This document shows positions 1 to 11,300 of a stretch of DNA of 64,000 bases, piece by piece. Under the pieces are notes generated by a model. That model saw only the letters and a program-made list of their open reading frames with translations, made no database searches and was not told the DNA's origin. Location: assembly GCF_902459465.1 (NCBI RefSeq), contig NC_047068.1:15771195-15835194 (forward strand). The letters run 5' to 3'. Source of the stretch: Asterias rubens. Taxonomy: Eukaryota > Echinodermata > Asteroidea > Forcipulatida > Asteriidae. The translations under genes and the position numbers were made by a program. Within the stretch, counting starts at the first letter, position 1, and each line of letters starts with the position of its first letter.

Positions 1-173
1 GTAAGAAAAACGAGTAGTACTCGACTAAGTTTAATCAAGACGAGTAGCCTACTACGGTACATTATCAAAAACGGTGTTGATCCGAAAACATTCATGTCAT
101 ATCATGAGTGCCCATTTAGGTTCTTAAATGTTACTATTACTTGTATTATTGTTTTACCCTCTTCATTATTTAG

Positions 174-523
174 GATCAATACCATTCCCATACCTGTACG
201 GAGCCTGCATCGACTCAGCATGTCTCGTATGGCAGAGTTTATGCGATGAGCGCGGCTCGTGCGCCGTGTACGACATCGAGCGGTTCCGCATGATCATCTA
301 CGGCCTAACGGCCGGGCTGATCGCCCTGCAGTTCATTGCCTTCGTAGTGATCTTCCTTGTTTCATTCGCCACTAACGGTGATGCTACTAATACTACGAAA
401 GACGATGCGAAGAGAGGTACAGCAAACAGCCGAGGAGCAGACGGTGAAGAAATGACACCGCCCTCTCTCGGCGATGGGCTGCAAAACAAAGGCTATGATA
501 GTGAGGGGGCAAATAGAACTTAG
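174..523 (+). CDS. Solute carrier organic anion transporter (OATP/SLCO), last coding exon only
   Basis: Terminal exon of a multi-pass plasma-membrane transporter of the OATP/SLCO family, which moves amphipathic organic anions. A pyrimidine-rich tract ends in TTATTTAG at 173. The exon opens in phase 1 (two bases complete a split codon) and runs 115 codons to TAG at 521-523. The reading shows the family's C-terminal signature: a Gly/Ser-Ile-Pro turn, then GACIDSACLVW, CDERGSC and YD, with conserved Cys pairs before the last helix. That helix lies around MIIYGLTAGLIALQFIAF and is followed by a polar cytoplasmic tail of about 55 residues. The rest of the gene lies left of the window, so the SLCO subfamily cannot be assigned. 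The family call is strong; start, length and paralogue are unknown. Confidence 0.85.
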
Positions 524-1182
524 TGTGTATCATTTCCATAGGTTAGTTTTACATCTTTATTTATAAAGGATTGTAACAATCGAACGGTTTAAAAAAACGT
601 AAGGTATACTTTGCCTTTAAAGTTATATAGGTAGGGGAAAGGGAATTTTGTAATTGCATCCTTGCTGTTTTTGTGTTCATTCATGTTTAATAATTATCTC
701 GTACAGGTATTAAAATTTGGAGTTTGTATTGAGATATTTTTCTCTCCTCGATTCACGGAGTAAAATTTACGTAATTAACAAAAAGCTATAGACAGAGGGG
801 GGGGGGGGGGGGGGGGACATACAACAACAACAACAACAATTGACATAAAGTGATTCGGCACGACCGAGATATCAAAGAGTTTCTTTTAGTGAAGAACAAT
901 AATTATGTTTATATAAAATTCAAAATCACTGCTTTGATCTTACATATTGCATGACTTATTTTGGCCAGTGCTTTTTATTTAATTGGTTACATATTGACGG
1001 AGGTGTTTGAATGAACAAGGGCAAGGTAATTTATTAGGTTAATTAATTGAACTACAAAGGAGTAATGCTTGAGGATGAACGTTAAAACCTTATCGCGCGA
1101 ACAATGCTACACGCACGACCTTCCCCTTCGGACTCGAAACGGGATTAATCTTGGCGCTCTTTTACTTCACAATAGCTTGGTT
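524..1182 (+). other. 3' flank / probable 3' UTR of the SLCO gene
   Basis: No coding signal. It holds a candidate ATTAAA polyadenylation hexamer at 709-714, a run of 20 G at 798-817 and a short (CAA)n tract near 822-838. Confidence 0.35.
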
Positions 1183-1569
1183 TTAAAGACAATGGACACT
1201 ATTGATAATTGTCAAAGACCAGTCTTCCCACTCGGTGTATCTCAACATATGCATAACATTACAAACCTGTGAAAATTTGAGCTCGATTGGTCGTCGGAGT
1301 TGCGAGATAACTATGAAAGAAAAAAACACCCTTGTCACACGAAGTTGTGTGCTTTCAGATGCTTGATTTCGAGACCTCAAATTCTAAACTTGAGGTCTCG
1401 AAATCAAATTCGTGGAAAATTACTTCTTTCTCGAAAACTATGTTACTTCAGAGGGAGCCGTTTCTCACAGTGTTTTTTACCATCAACAGCTCCCTATTAC
1501 TCGTTACCAAGTGAGGTTTTATGGTGATAATTATTTTGAGTAATTACCAATAGTGTCCACTGCCTTTAA
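1183..1569. mobile_element. TTAA-flanked MITE, family A, copy 1
   Basis: Bounded by TTAA at 1183-1186 and 1566-1569. Terminal inverted repeats are of the form AGGCAGTGGACACTATTGG. The centre is palindromic, with TTCGAGACCTCAAATTC facing its complement. There is no protein-coding capacity, so it is a non-autonomous element. Six more copies occur in the window. Confidence 0.85.
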
Positions 1570-1718
1570 AAGAAGGGTCACAAATATTCCCCCAAATTAA
1601 TTACCTTAAAAACATACTTGATGATAAGCACTGCAAATTTTAATGCACAGTGATATCAATATATTTTTGACATTTCTTTCGTGGTATTTTGTGTTTGTTT
1701 CATTTATGCCATTTTCTT

Positions 1719-1724
1719 AATAAA
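1719..1724 (+). promoter_or_regulatory. Candidate polyadenylation signal AATAAA
   Basis: Canonical hexamer about 1.2 kb downstream of the SLCO stop codon, with a T-rich stretch after it. If it is used, MITE copy 1 lies inside the 3' UTR. Placement is inferred from sequence only. Confidence 0.25.
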
Positions 1725-1860
1725 GGAGGAAAGTACTGTTTAGAACAATTCTCAATCTTGTGTTTTATTTATTTTCAGATATTTTAATATTTAAAAAAAG
1801 TACACCACAAGGGAAACTGACTAGAACCCCAAACAAAAATACACTGCAAAAACTGGTGTG

Positions 1861-2212
1861 TTAAAGGCAGTGGACACTATTGGTAATTGTCAAAGACTGG
1901 CCTTCACACTTGGTGTATCTCAACATATGCATAAAATAACTAACCTGTGAAAATTCGAGCTCAATCGGTCAACGAAGTCGCGAGATAATAATGAAAGCAA
2001 AAACACCCTTGTCACACGAAGTTGTGTGCGTTTAGATGGTTGATTTAGAGACATCAATTTTTAATCTGTGAGGTCTCGAAATCAAGTTCGTGGAAAATTA
2101 CTTCTTTCTCAAAAACTATGGCACTTCAGAGGGAGCCGTTGCTCACAATGTTTTATACCATCAACCTCTCCTCATTATTTTGAGTAATTACCAATAGTGT
2201 CCACTGCCTTAA
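1861..2212. mobile_element. TTAA-flanked MITE, family A, copy 2
   Basis: TTAA at 1861-1864 and 2209-2212 flanks terminal inverted repeats beginning AGGCAGTGGACACTATTGG. It has the same internal order as copy 1, with a small deletion near the right end (the ACTCGTTACCAAG segment is missing). Confidence 0.85.
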
Positions 2213-3004
2213 TTCTTCCTGGTATAAGTGACAACACCACCGATGTGTTATTTATCCCCATTACTATATTACGTTGGTGAAATTAACACCGTGTCACATT
2301 AGAGACACCAATTAAACACCCCATTTTTTGCAGAACATTGACAAATAAGGAAACCGCCAACATAGGGCTATAGATAGCTCATCGTTGGTTCAAATCCTGT
2401 TTCTGTGTCCAACCCCAAGTAGGCCTATGTATATTTACAGATGTCAAGAACCTTCTAAAGGACGAGACAAAAAAATTGCTTGACCGTAGGTTACAAAACC
2501 GAATTGAACCTTGGAGCAATTTTTAATTAAGTACTAGAGGTAAATTTTACTAAGGTTAATCCAGGTGAAGGTTAATCCAGATTGCCTGCTGATGGGCAGA
2601 GATACCGACCAGAACATTGAATATCCTCCAATTATTAAGCTACTTATTTGAGAGTGAAGAGGGAAAATTAAAGGGAAGGTGTACGTTTATGATTTATTTA
2701 TTTGTTTGTTTAATTGTCTGGTGTTCTTAAACCAGGGTATCCCCGTCAGTTAGCAAAAGAACTGTTCTCCGGGGGCCCGGGGTCACATGAAAAAGAAAAG
2801 AAAAACAAAAAATGATATGCCAAATTAATATTTGAACCTGAGAAGCGTTACTGTAAGTGAAGGTTCTCACATTATGTAGTCTATCAGATATTGTTCTTTC
2901 TACCTGGACATTATTCGCTCAGGATTTTCGGCCATGGGACCTATTCCATTTTCGGGTCAGTATTTTTTTTATTTTTGTTTTTATTTATTTTTTTATGCAA
3001 GTTG
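2213..3004. other. Intergenic, no gene recognised
   Basis: AT-rich sequence without a plausible exon. The segment around 2830-2940 resembles pieces at about 9300-9440 and 38440-38560, which share the motif AAGCGTTAC, so it is probably an old dispersed repeat. Confidence 0.4.
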
Positions 3005-3296
3005 TTTGACACACAAGGCCTGAAGGCCACTTCAAGGTGTGGCCTACAATTTTTTTTTTTCCAGAGGCCGTTGCCACCTACTCCTGTAGGGCTGAAACAG
3101 GGTTAACCCCTTTACAGTCCATACGGATGTAGGCTTGGGTATCATCAGTCCGAAGCCTGGCCGGTAGAGCAGAAAGCACTACCTCCCCAATTTTATGTAG
3201 CAAGTGTCACGACCGGGATCCGAACCCACACCCTGCTGATCAAACACCAGTGCTTGAATCCGGTGCTCTTAACCGCTCGGCCATGACACTGCAGAA
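3005..3296 (-). mobile_element. tRNA-Leu-derived SINE, nearly full length
   Basis: On the minus strand, positions 3290 to 3203 fold like a class II tRNA of about 88 nt. There is an A box within TGGCCGAGCGGTTAAGAGC, an anticodon loop TTCAAGC (anticodon CAA), a long variable arm, a B box GGTTCGGATCC, and GTGTCA/TGACAC acceptor-stem ends. A non-tRNA body follows (GCCAGGCTTCGG, CCTACATCC, AACCCTGTTTCAGCCC). Two more copies of the body lie at about 36080-36290 and 43960-44200. The attached body and stem mismatches argue against a functional tRNA gene. Confidence 0.7.
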
Positions 3297-3299
3297 ACC

Positions 3300-5186
3300 G
3301 GGTCAAACTTACGCAGATTCCGAGTCAAAGTCCCACAACAGTTTCCGGGTCAGTGTGACCCGGAAACGAGCCAAGCTCCCTGAAATCAGTGAATTGTTTT
3401 ATTTGTAGAGTATCGTTTATGTGATTTTTACGGTTTTGCATTTTGTTTCATTATTCTTGTCATATTATAACCTGTGAAATCGAATTTTTTTTTACAAACG
3501 AGCCATATTATATCATGGGTGTTTCTGTGAAGAAAACATGCAATTTTACATTTAGCAGAGTTTGCACTGTCTGGTTCTTATCAACGTTTGACTGTGAAGA
3601 CAGAGGTCTACAAACTTCTTAAGCTGTTAGTTTTATGACCCGTTAGTTTATGTGTTTGTTTGTTATGTACAAGGTTAAATTTCCCATTATTATGACTATC
3701 GTGTAGTATCGCGCCTATACCAGAAAGGCCCTGGAATGCACACGTTCACTCTTTTTGTTAACAAACTAATGTTTGGTCTATAGTACCAAAATATAAAAAG
3801 GGCGTTCGGACAAAAACAAATCTTCCATGCTCGGTTCGGAGAAAATTTAATTTGATTTGAATCGAGATGGTTGGTTCGACAAACTATAAAAACCTATAAG
3901 ACTATTAAATATGAATGATGATGCCGAACAATGAATGGGGGACGGCCTTCAAGCCAATCCTCTCTGTGGATTTGATCGATCGGAGATTGTCATGAACTCA
4001 AATCAGACTGCGTCAGATGAAAATTGTTTTCCCTTATATTATTGCATATGACAAATAATAATTGGTGTTTTCTGTTGCCGTTCGGTTGCTATAGCAACAT
4101 TGCATTGATATGCGAAAAGCAGAACAAGCATTGACATTGCGTGTTAATGTTACCAGCCAAAGAGTCGGTGATGTCATATTTAATTGGTCTTTTTCAATGT
4201 TTTTCTCGTCGTGCAGTAGTTGCTCTTTTCTTCCCTGCGTTGTAGCCACAATATTCGGTTTCAAGAAAAACATCGTTCGCAACCGGCTACCAGCTAACAC
4301 AATTGACGACCGGCTTGGACATTTTTCAACTGAGAAGTCCAATGAAATTCGCCATTATAAACAAATCTTTTAACTCGTAGATAGTCATGTGAGTGTACGA
4401 AAGCCCATCAGTGACATCGCTGATGTACATCCAACTGTTTCGTGTCCGTTTTATGAACAACAGTTTGAATTGTAGCAGTTATCTCAATGCTATTTATCAG
4501 TTAACAATCGTTGTGTCAAAGATAAATATTAAGTGTTTGAGTTTGTAGAATACAAGTTCTGCAAAGAGTTACTCATTATTTATCTGTTGTTCATTTTTTG
4601 CCTTTGTAACAAAAAGTATACCAATGATTGTGGCTGTGCACATTATTTCAAAAGCAACGACTTATTATCTCGTTCGAATGACTTAACATTTAGCCTACTT
4701 CTCTTCGAACGGCTTATTGTTAGCCTAAATTAGCTAGGTGGCTACTTATAATATTGTTTTAAAAAAATTACTTGGCAGCAATGCACTTCCGACGATATTT
4801 TGCACCGAAACTGACAGTTTTTGTCACTACGCACTGACACCAAGTTTTACCATTGCAACACACTGCGCACATCAACCTAAAAAAAAGAAGACAAAAACGC
4901 CTCCCATGAATTGGCACCAATTAATTACACTGCGTTGTGCGCGAACTGACAAACACGCATGGCAAGTATACACTGGTTGATGTCAATAGATTTGCGACTG
5001 TCGACGAAACGGACTTCCTAAAACATATCTGTCGTACATCATTTCTCAGGACGAAAAGCAGCATCAAGCACCGTATAATAAAGTTTAAAGCATCAAGTAT
5101 TCACTGTCAGAACTCAAGTTTGTCCTCAAATTTTACAAAAAAAAAAAAATTATTTTGAAAAGAGTTCTTGCAACTATTTTTCCCGA
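3300..5186. other. Intergenic and upstream region of the FAMeT-domain gene
   Basis: No gene recognised. Overlapping open frames on both strands at 4034-4373 lack domain character. A short direct repeat CAAGTCAAGTC / AGTCAAGTCAAC sits at about 5200-5222, roughly 100 bp before the chosen start codon of the next gene. No clear TATA box was identified. Confidence 0.35.
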
Positions 5187-5315
5187 TTGCTATACTTTTT
5201 CAAGTCAAGTCCAGTCAAGTCAACCTTTGATATCTGCGGTGATGAGTGCCACTTCGTGTACGGCATAGGAGAACATTTTATTAGCAATATTTTATTTTTA
5301 AAACAACAATTCCGA

Positions 5316-8300
5316 ATGGGGGCAGTGAAACCTTCAGCTCTGGCCCTCTGCTTGACCCTGTGCACGGTGGTCAGTTTCTCGGCTAGGGTGTCCGGGGGAA
5401 ACGACAAGATGTGCGGGGCGGTTGTGACGGCAGACGACGGTGATGACTGGGTCGCGCTTAGGAACAAGGCGATGTCCGCACTCGGGAAAGCTTGCAGGCG
5501 GCCCGTACAAACCACGGGCAAACTGCAGACAGTGTCGCCAAAAACAACGACCATACTGCAGACACTGCCGCCAAAAATCACGACTAAACTGCAGACAGTG
5601 CCGCCAAGAACCACGACCAAACTGCAGACAGTGCCGGCAAAAACGACGACCAAACTGCAAACAGTGCCGCCAAGAACCACGACCAAACTGCAGACAGTGC
5701 CGCCAAGAACCACGACCAAACTGCAGACAGTGCCACCTAGAACCGCCACCATACTGCAGACAGTAGCGAACAAAGGTAAGTAGTAGTAGTAGTAGTTGGC
5801 CTATACTCGGTACTACATATAAGTTTTCTTGGGAAAGGTACAAAAGTTATGCTTCACCTTGTTTCCTTAATGTTGACATATAAAGTGGGGTTTTTTTACA
5901 GTCAAAAGTGTGCCCTTTAAGTAAGCTTACTTACTGTGAATATGTACGGGCCTACATATTGATTATGTTGCAAACTACAAATTTGTCCTTATACAAATTG
6001 AGTTTACTGCCAATGAGGGTGTCTATGTGATATAGTGTCCTATGGATTGGTTGAAAAAATGAATGCATTTCTTCGAATAAAGTTTAAACAAAATCAGTAA
6101 TGTTTTCATACTTGCAAATGTTGCACAGCTACAAAAATTGTTGTTTTTCACAAAAAGAACATTAAAGGCAGTGGACACTATTGGTAATTTCTCAAAATAA
6201 TGATTTATAGCATAAAACCTTACTTGGTAACGAGTAATGGGGAGCCTTTGATGGTATAAAACATTGTGAGAAACCCTCTGAAGTAACGTAGTTTTCCAGA
6301 AAGAATTAATTTTCAACGAATTTTATTTCGAGACCTCAAGTTTAGAATTTAAGGTCTCGAAATCAAGCATCTGAAAGCACACAACTTCGTGTGACAATGG
6401 TGTTTTTTCTTTCATAGTTATCTCGCAACTCCGACGACCAATCGAGCTCAAATTTTCACAGGTTTGTTATTTTATGCATATGTTGAGATACACCAAGTGA
6501 GAAGACTGGTCTTTGACAATAACCAATAGTGTCCAGGGTCTTTAACTTTGTTAAATTTTTACATCCTTGCTATAATTCAGCAAGTGACCCTTTCTAAATT
6601 GCTCTCGTGTTTATAAAAGCATAAGACGTGTCAGCATCGATGCATTAATTAAAGATAACAAATTGAGTTTACTGTCAAATAAATGATTGCATTTCTTCGA
6701 ATGAAGTCTAAACAAAATCAGTAATGTTTTCATACTTGCAAATGTTGGACAGCTACAAAAAATTGTTGTTTTTCAAACAAAAAAAACATTAACTTGGTTA
6801 AGTTTTTACATCCTTGCTTTAATTTAGGAAGTGACCCTTGCTAAATTGCTCTCGTGTGAAAGGGGCTTCATAAAAGCATAAGACGTGTCAGCATCGATGC
6901 AATAATTAAAGAACACGGTGTTTTAAGCATAGAGCTATATATATTGACTAGAGCGCTAACACCCCGTTATACACACACTAAGGTTTTGAAGCCGTGTGGG
7001 CACATCCATGTTTATGTACAAACCAATACAAAAGCTTGACATTTTGTACGGCAATTGTACGGCTATTTGCATGATAGTGCGTCTGTTCTTTTTTATGTGC
7101 CATCGAAGCAAAAAATGCAGTAAATGTGAACGCACAATCTGTTGATCAGCGCACAAACTGCGAGCGTCATGTGCGTCATGATTAAAAGGCGCGGTTATTT
7201 TTTTTAGTACGGCAATCAAGTCGAAGTTACGGTTTTCGTAGCGCGGACGTACGCGAGTGGACAGTTGCGTACGTATACGCACACGCCGAATGTAAAATAA
7301 TCGCGGCAATGTGTGTTCTCTTAAAATTCCGAATTCACGCAACACACCAAACATGTCTGCGCGCGCCCAGGGTGGCTTCAAAACGCAGAGCAAGTTAGCG
7401 CTCTAGTCAATATATATTATAGCTCTATGGTTTGAAGTCATTATCTTCAAGTTCGCGCTAATCCTCCAATCAGATTGGCAGAATGGAGTGGTGATAAAAA
7501 CCCTTATATAACACCCGAGCAGATCCTTGCCATTTGATTGGAGGATTGTCCGTCACGTGATAGCAAATAAAAGTGCCATTGCAAGCTGAGTCACTCACCG
7601 TGCTTTTTCGTTCCATCCGAAAAGTACCATTGCACGCTGCCAGCGTGCAATAGTACTTTTCGGATGGAACGAAAAAGCTGAGTAAACACATATCACTGCG
7701 TGCGCGTGTCTTTGGTAACGCAGCAGTGTTACTGCAAGGTAGTATAATTACTTAACATTCGGCTTCTACAATTAAAAGTTGTAGGCCTACGTTTTGTTTG
7801 TTTTGAAAGTTGTATCTTTTAATCAAAATTACAAAGATCTACTTGGATGTTATATAAAACAAATAATGAATGTTTTTCATTCGTGCAATGGTGCGAAATG
7901 TTCATTCGTTGAAAGCTGGAATGTTCCATTCAACTCGGCTCCGCCTCGTTGAATAGAACATTCCATCTTTCAACTCATGAAAATATTCGCACCATTGCAC
8001 TCATAAACATTCATTATGTGTATAATATTGCACGGCTAATATCACTACCATGCGTCTTGTGTGTTCTATGTCACGCAGACCGATCCGACGCGCACCGGGC
8101 GCGCAAATGTTTAGCACCGCGCGCCATTGCAGGGGTGCACATGTGCCACGTTTTGTGCACAAAGACATAAGGAAATCATGTTTCTTTTTACTATTTATGG
8201 AAATTAAATGTTTTCCTCGACGAATAACACAATTTCCTTAACAGGACATCATGATAATACCAATGTAGATCACTGACCACAAAAATTTACGACAAAATAT

Positions 8301-11300
8301 AAGCCGAATCATCTTGAACAAGTGCTTGTCTTAGGGGAGTTAGGGGTCGAACACGCGGAAACTGCATAAAAGTAGCTAATGCGGTACATCGGCAAGGTAG
8401 TTTGTCAGAATTTCAGTATTTTACTTTCTGCTTAATTAAAACAAATTATCAAGATTGTAATACGTTGTTATATCAATCAGCCATATCACGGAAATTTCAT
8501 AGATTATCGAGGAAGACATTAAATTCCCATAAAAAGTGAAAAGGAAAACGATTTTCTCGTGTCTTTGTGCACTAAACTAGGCACAAAGAAACCCCAGCAA
8601 TGGCGCGCAGCGCATGGCGGCGCCCAGCACTTGCGCGCCTGGATCGGTCTATACGTTATCACACGCGCGCTCGTGGAAATACGGAAAATATAGCGCGTCT
8701 GCGTCCCATATCCACCTCGGCCTTCGGCCTCGTTGGATATGGGACGCAGAAGCGCTATATTTTTCCGTAAATTCCACTCGCGCTTGTGTGATAACTTATA
8801 ATATACGCACAGCCATTGGACCCTTTCGGTACAGAAAAAAAAATAAAAGTTCACAGATTTACAAATAATTTACAGGGTTTACAGAAGGTAAAGGTGAAAG
8901 ACTTCTCTTGAAATATTAGTCCATGAAATGCTTTACTTTTTGATAACAGTAACCTCGTTAGCGAGAATTACGGATTTATTTTAAACACATGTCATGACAC
9001 GGCGAAACGCGCAGAAACAAGAGTGGGTTTTCCCGTTATTTTCTCCCGACTCCGATGACCGATTGAGCCTAAATTTTCACAGGTTTGTTGTTTTATATAT
9101 AAGTTGTGATACACGTAGTGTGGGACTTGGACAATAGTGTTTACCGAAAGTGTATAATGGCTTTAAGGGAAGGTATAAGTTTGGTAATCAGTGTTCAAAT
9201 TAATGGCATTGAAACTTATTTGTAAGAAGCATACAACAGCTTTCGATATAGTATAAAGCGTTTGAAGAAATATTTCTTTATAAAACCAAGTGGTCATAAT
9301 CACCGAAATTTGAATTTGCGAAGCGTTACTGTCGGAAACGTTTTCAAATTGTGTATTCCTATTAGGGGTATGGGTCCTGCGTGGACATGATTTGCTCCAG
9401 ATTTACGGCGATATCTCTATAACGCTACCACCTTTTGAAATGAGATTTGCACTGGTTAATTTTATTCTATATTATATATTCATTTACATGTATACATGAT
9501 CAAACAATAACTTGAACGTTTCAAAAACCCAATTTGCATTAAGCTCGCGAAAGAACTGTGTGCTCAATTATAGTGAGGCTGCGTTGAATTGAGTTGAATT
9601 TATTGTTTTATCCGGAGAAAACACCGCAAGGACATGGCAAAAATAGGCCAACCCACACACAACAGAATGGCAATGGAAATACATTAACAAAACAAGGAAA
9701 AAAGTGGAAGGGGGCTCAACGAATAGACCCCTAATCATTCATTAAAGCCTGTTCGAACTTCTTGCAAAGCGAAATTTCTTGTGCCACTTTGTAAAAGCAG
9801 TGTACGGATTTTTGCGTCGCTAAAATTCCCCTCCTTACACAACAATGGTAAAAACATGAGAGAGAAAAAAGGAATAGAAAAAAAAACAGATCCCTAGGGA
9901 GTAGTAGGATTTTGCTCACGTAATTGAGTCGGTACGATGGGTGAAGAAGAGAAATAAATGTGGGTCGATATTATACAAAGAAGCCATAAACCCAACCAAC
10001 CGAAGAAAATTAATTAACTAATGAAAAGGCAGATAAGATTTGTTTTATTTAAATTCAAAGCCTTACTAATTTAAACCCATCCGGACCGTTTTCGTTTATA
10101 GGGACATTCCGTTATTGAACTCGTTAATTATAAGAACTAAACATTAAGTTTGATTCGATATCGACCGACAAGGTTAAACAATTAAACAATGTTCAATGAG
10201 GTACAATGTTCAACGGGGCACAGCACATGGGGGTACATTTTTTTTCCCCAGGAGGGCATGCACTGATGGCAAAGTTTCCGTTTGACATTTCTTTAAAAAG
10301 ACCCCAGCTAGCGCATTTTCAGTGATAGGCTAATTTACTTTTTTTGTTTGAAATATAATCTGGCAAATGTAAATGGTAAAACAATTTAAAAAAAAACACG
10401 GAAATTATCACGTGAAAACTCAAAATTTCAAATAGGGGGAGGGCACGGAGCGGACATCTTTTTATCACAAATTTTTAGGAATATTTTTACGATTTGATTT
10501 AATATTCTGGCTTCAGGTATTGCTGATACAATTGTAAAATTTTGACTAAATCATGACGTGCTTATCAGTAAGTGCGGCGTGCTTAACAGTGACTCATTCG
10601 GAGCGTTTCGGGCAGAGGCCGAGTGCGTGCGGGAGAGCCCGAATGGACAAAGACCAGCACCACGATCATTAAAATACAGACGTTTAACACCCGGGAAAAT
10701 GTGGCATAACAATTACTTGAATATCGTTACTATACAGTACATTATAATTATAAGAGCAAGGGGGCCATTAGTATACAAAACATTCTGTATACTCTATACC
10801 TTTAAAACCTTTTAAAATGCTGACTACATTGTCACCTCCATGATTGTACCCGAACAGTAGTCGTACCCGGATGTTAATCAACATGGGCAGTGATTTGGTT
10901 ACAAGGGGAGGACAAAATATTTATCCCTTTAGAAGAATGCCAAATACGCTAGAGAAAACACTACCAGCATCCTATTGTGATACGAAATCCGTCGGTCAGT
11001 TTTCAATGGTAGATGAAACCAAATTAAAGGCAATATGGAAATTCCCGTATCCTGCCACCACCTTTTCTCACTGATGTTTTAAAGATGCTATGTCAGATTT
11101 TTGGCCCCAAACATTAAAATATATATTTGTTTGAGTGATTGGTATTTCAAAGAGTATCACCCGCTCTAACGAAAAAAAACTTTTACTTTTAATGGGCAGG
11201 AACCATGACAAAAATTTAAAACGTTTCTTATAAAACATATAAGAATTGGTCACGTGATATATTGTCGGGATCCCGACAAAAACTAATTTTGAGCACTTCT

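Noticed and set aside
3203-3290. Apparent tRNA-Leu gene on the minus strand
   Set aside because: Stem mismatches and an attached repeat body that recurs at 36080 and 43960 show it is a SINE head.
4034-4373. Opposed open frames of 102 and 87 codons
   Set aside because: They overlap on opposite strands, with no motif, no splice sites and no repeat in related positions.
5174-5843. Long minus-strand open frames (199 and 169 codons) over the FAMeT gene exon 1
   Set aside because: They are shadows of the 33-bp repeat; the plus strand has a signal peptide, splice donor and in-phase domain exons.
6956-7393. 145-codon minus-strand frame
   Set aside because: It lies wholly inside the foldback element at 6928-7430; composition and lack of motifs suggest chance.
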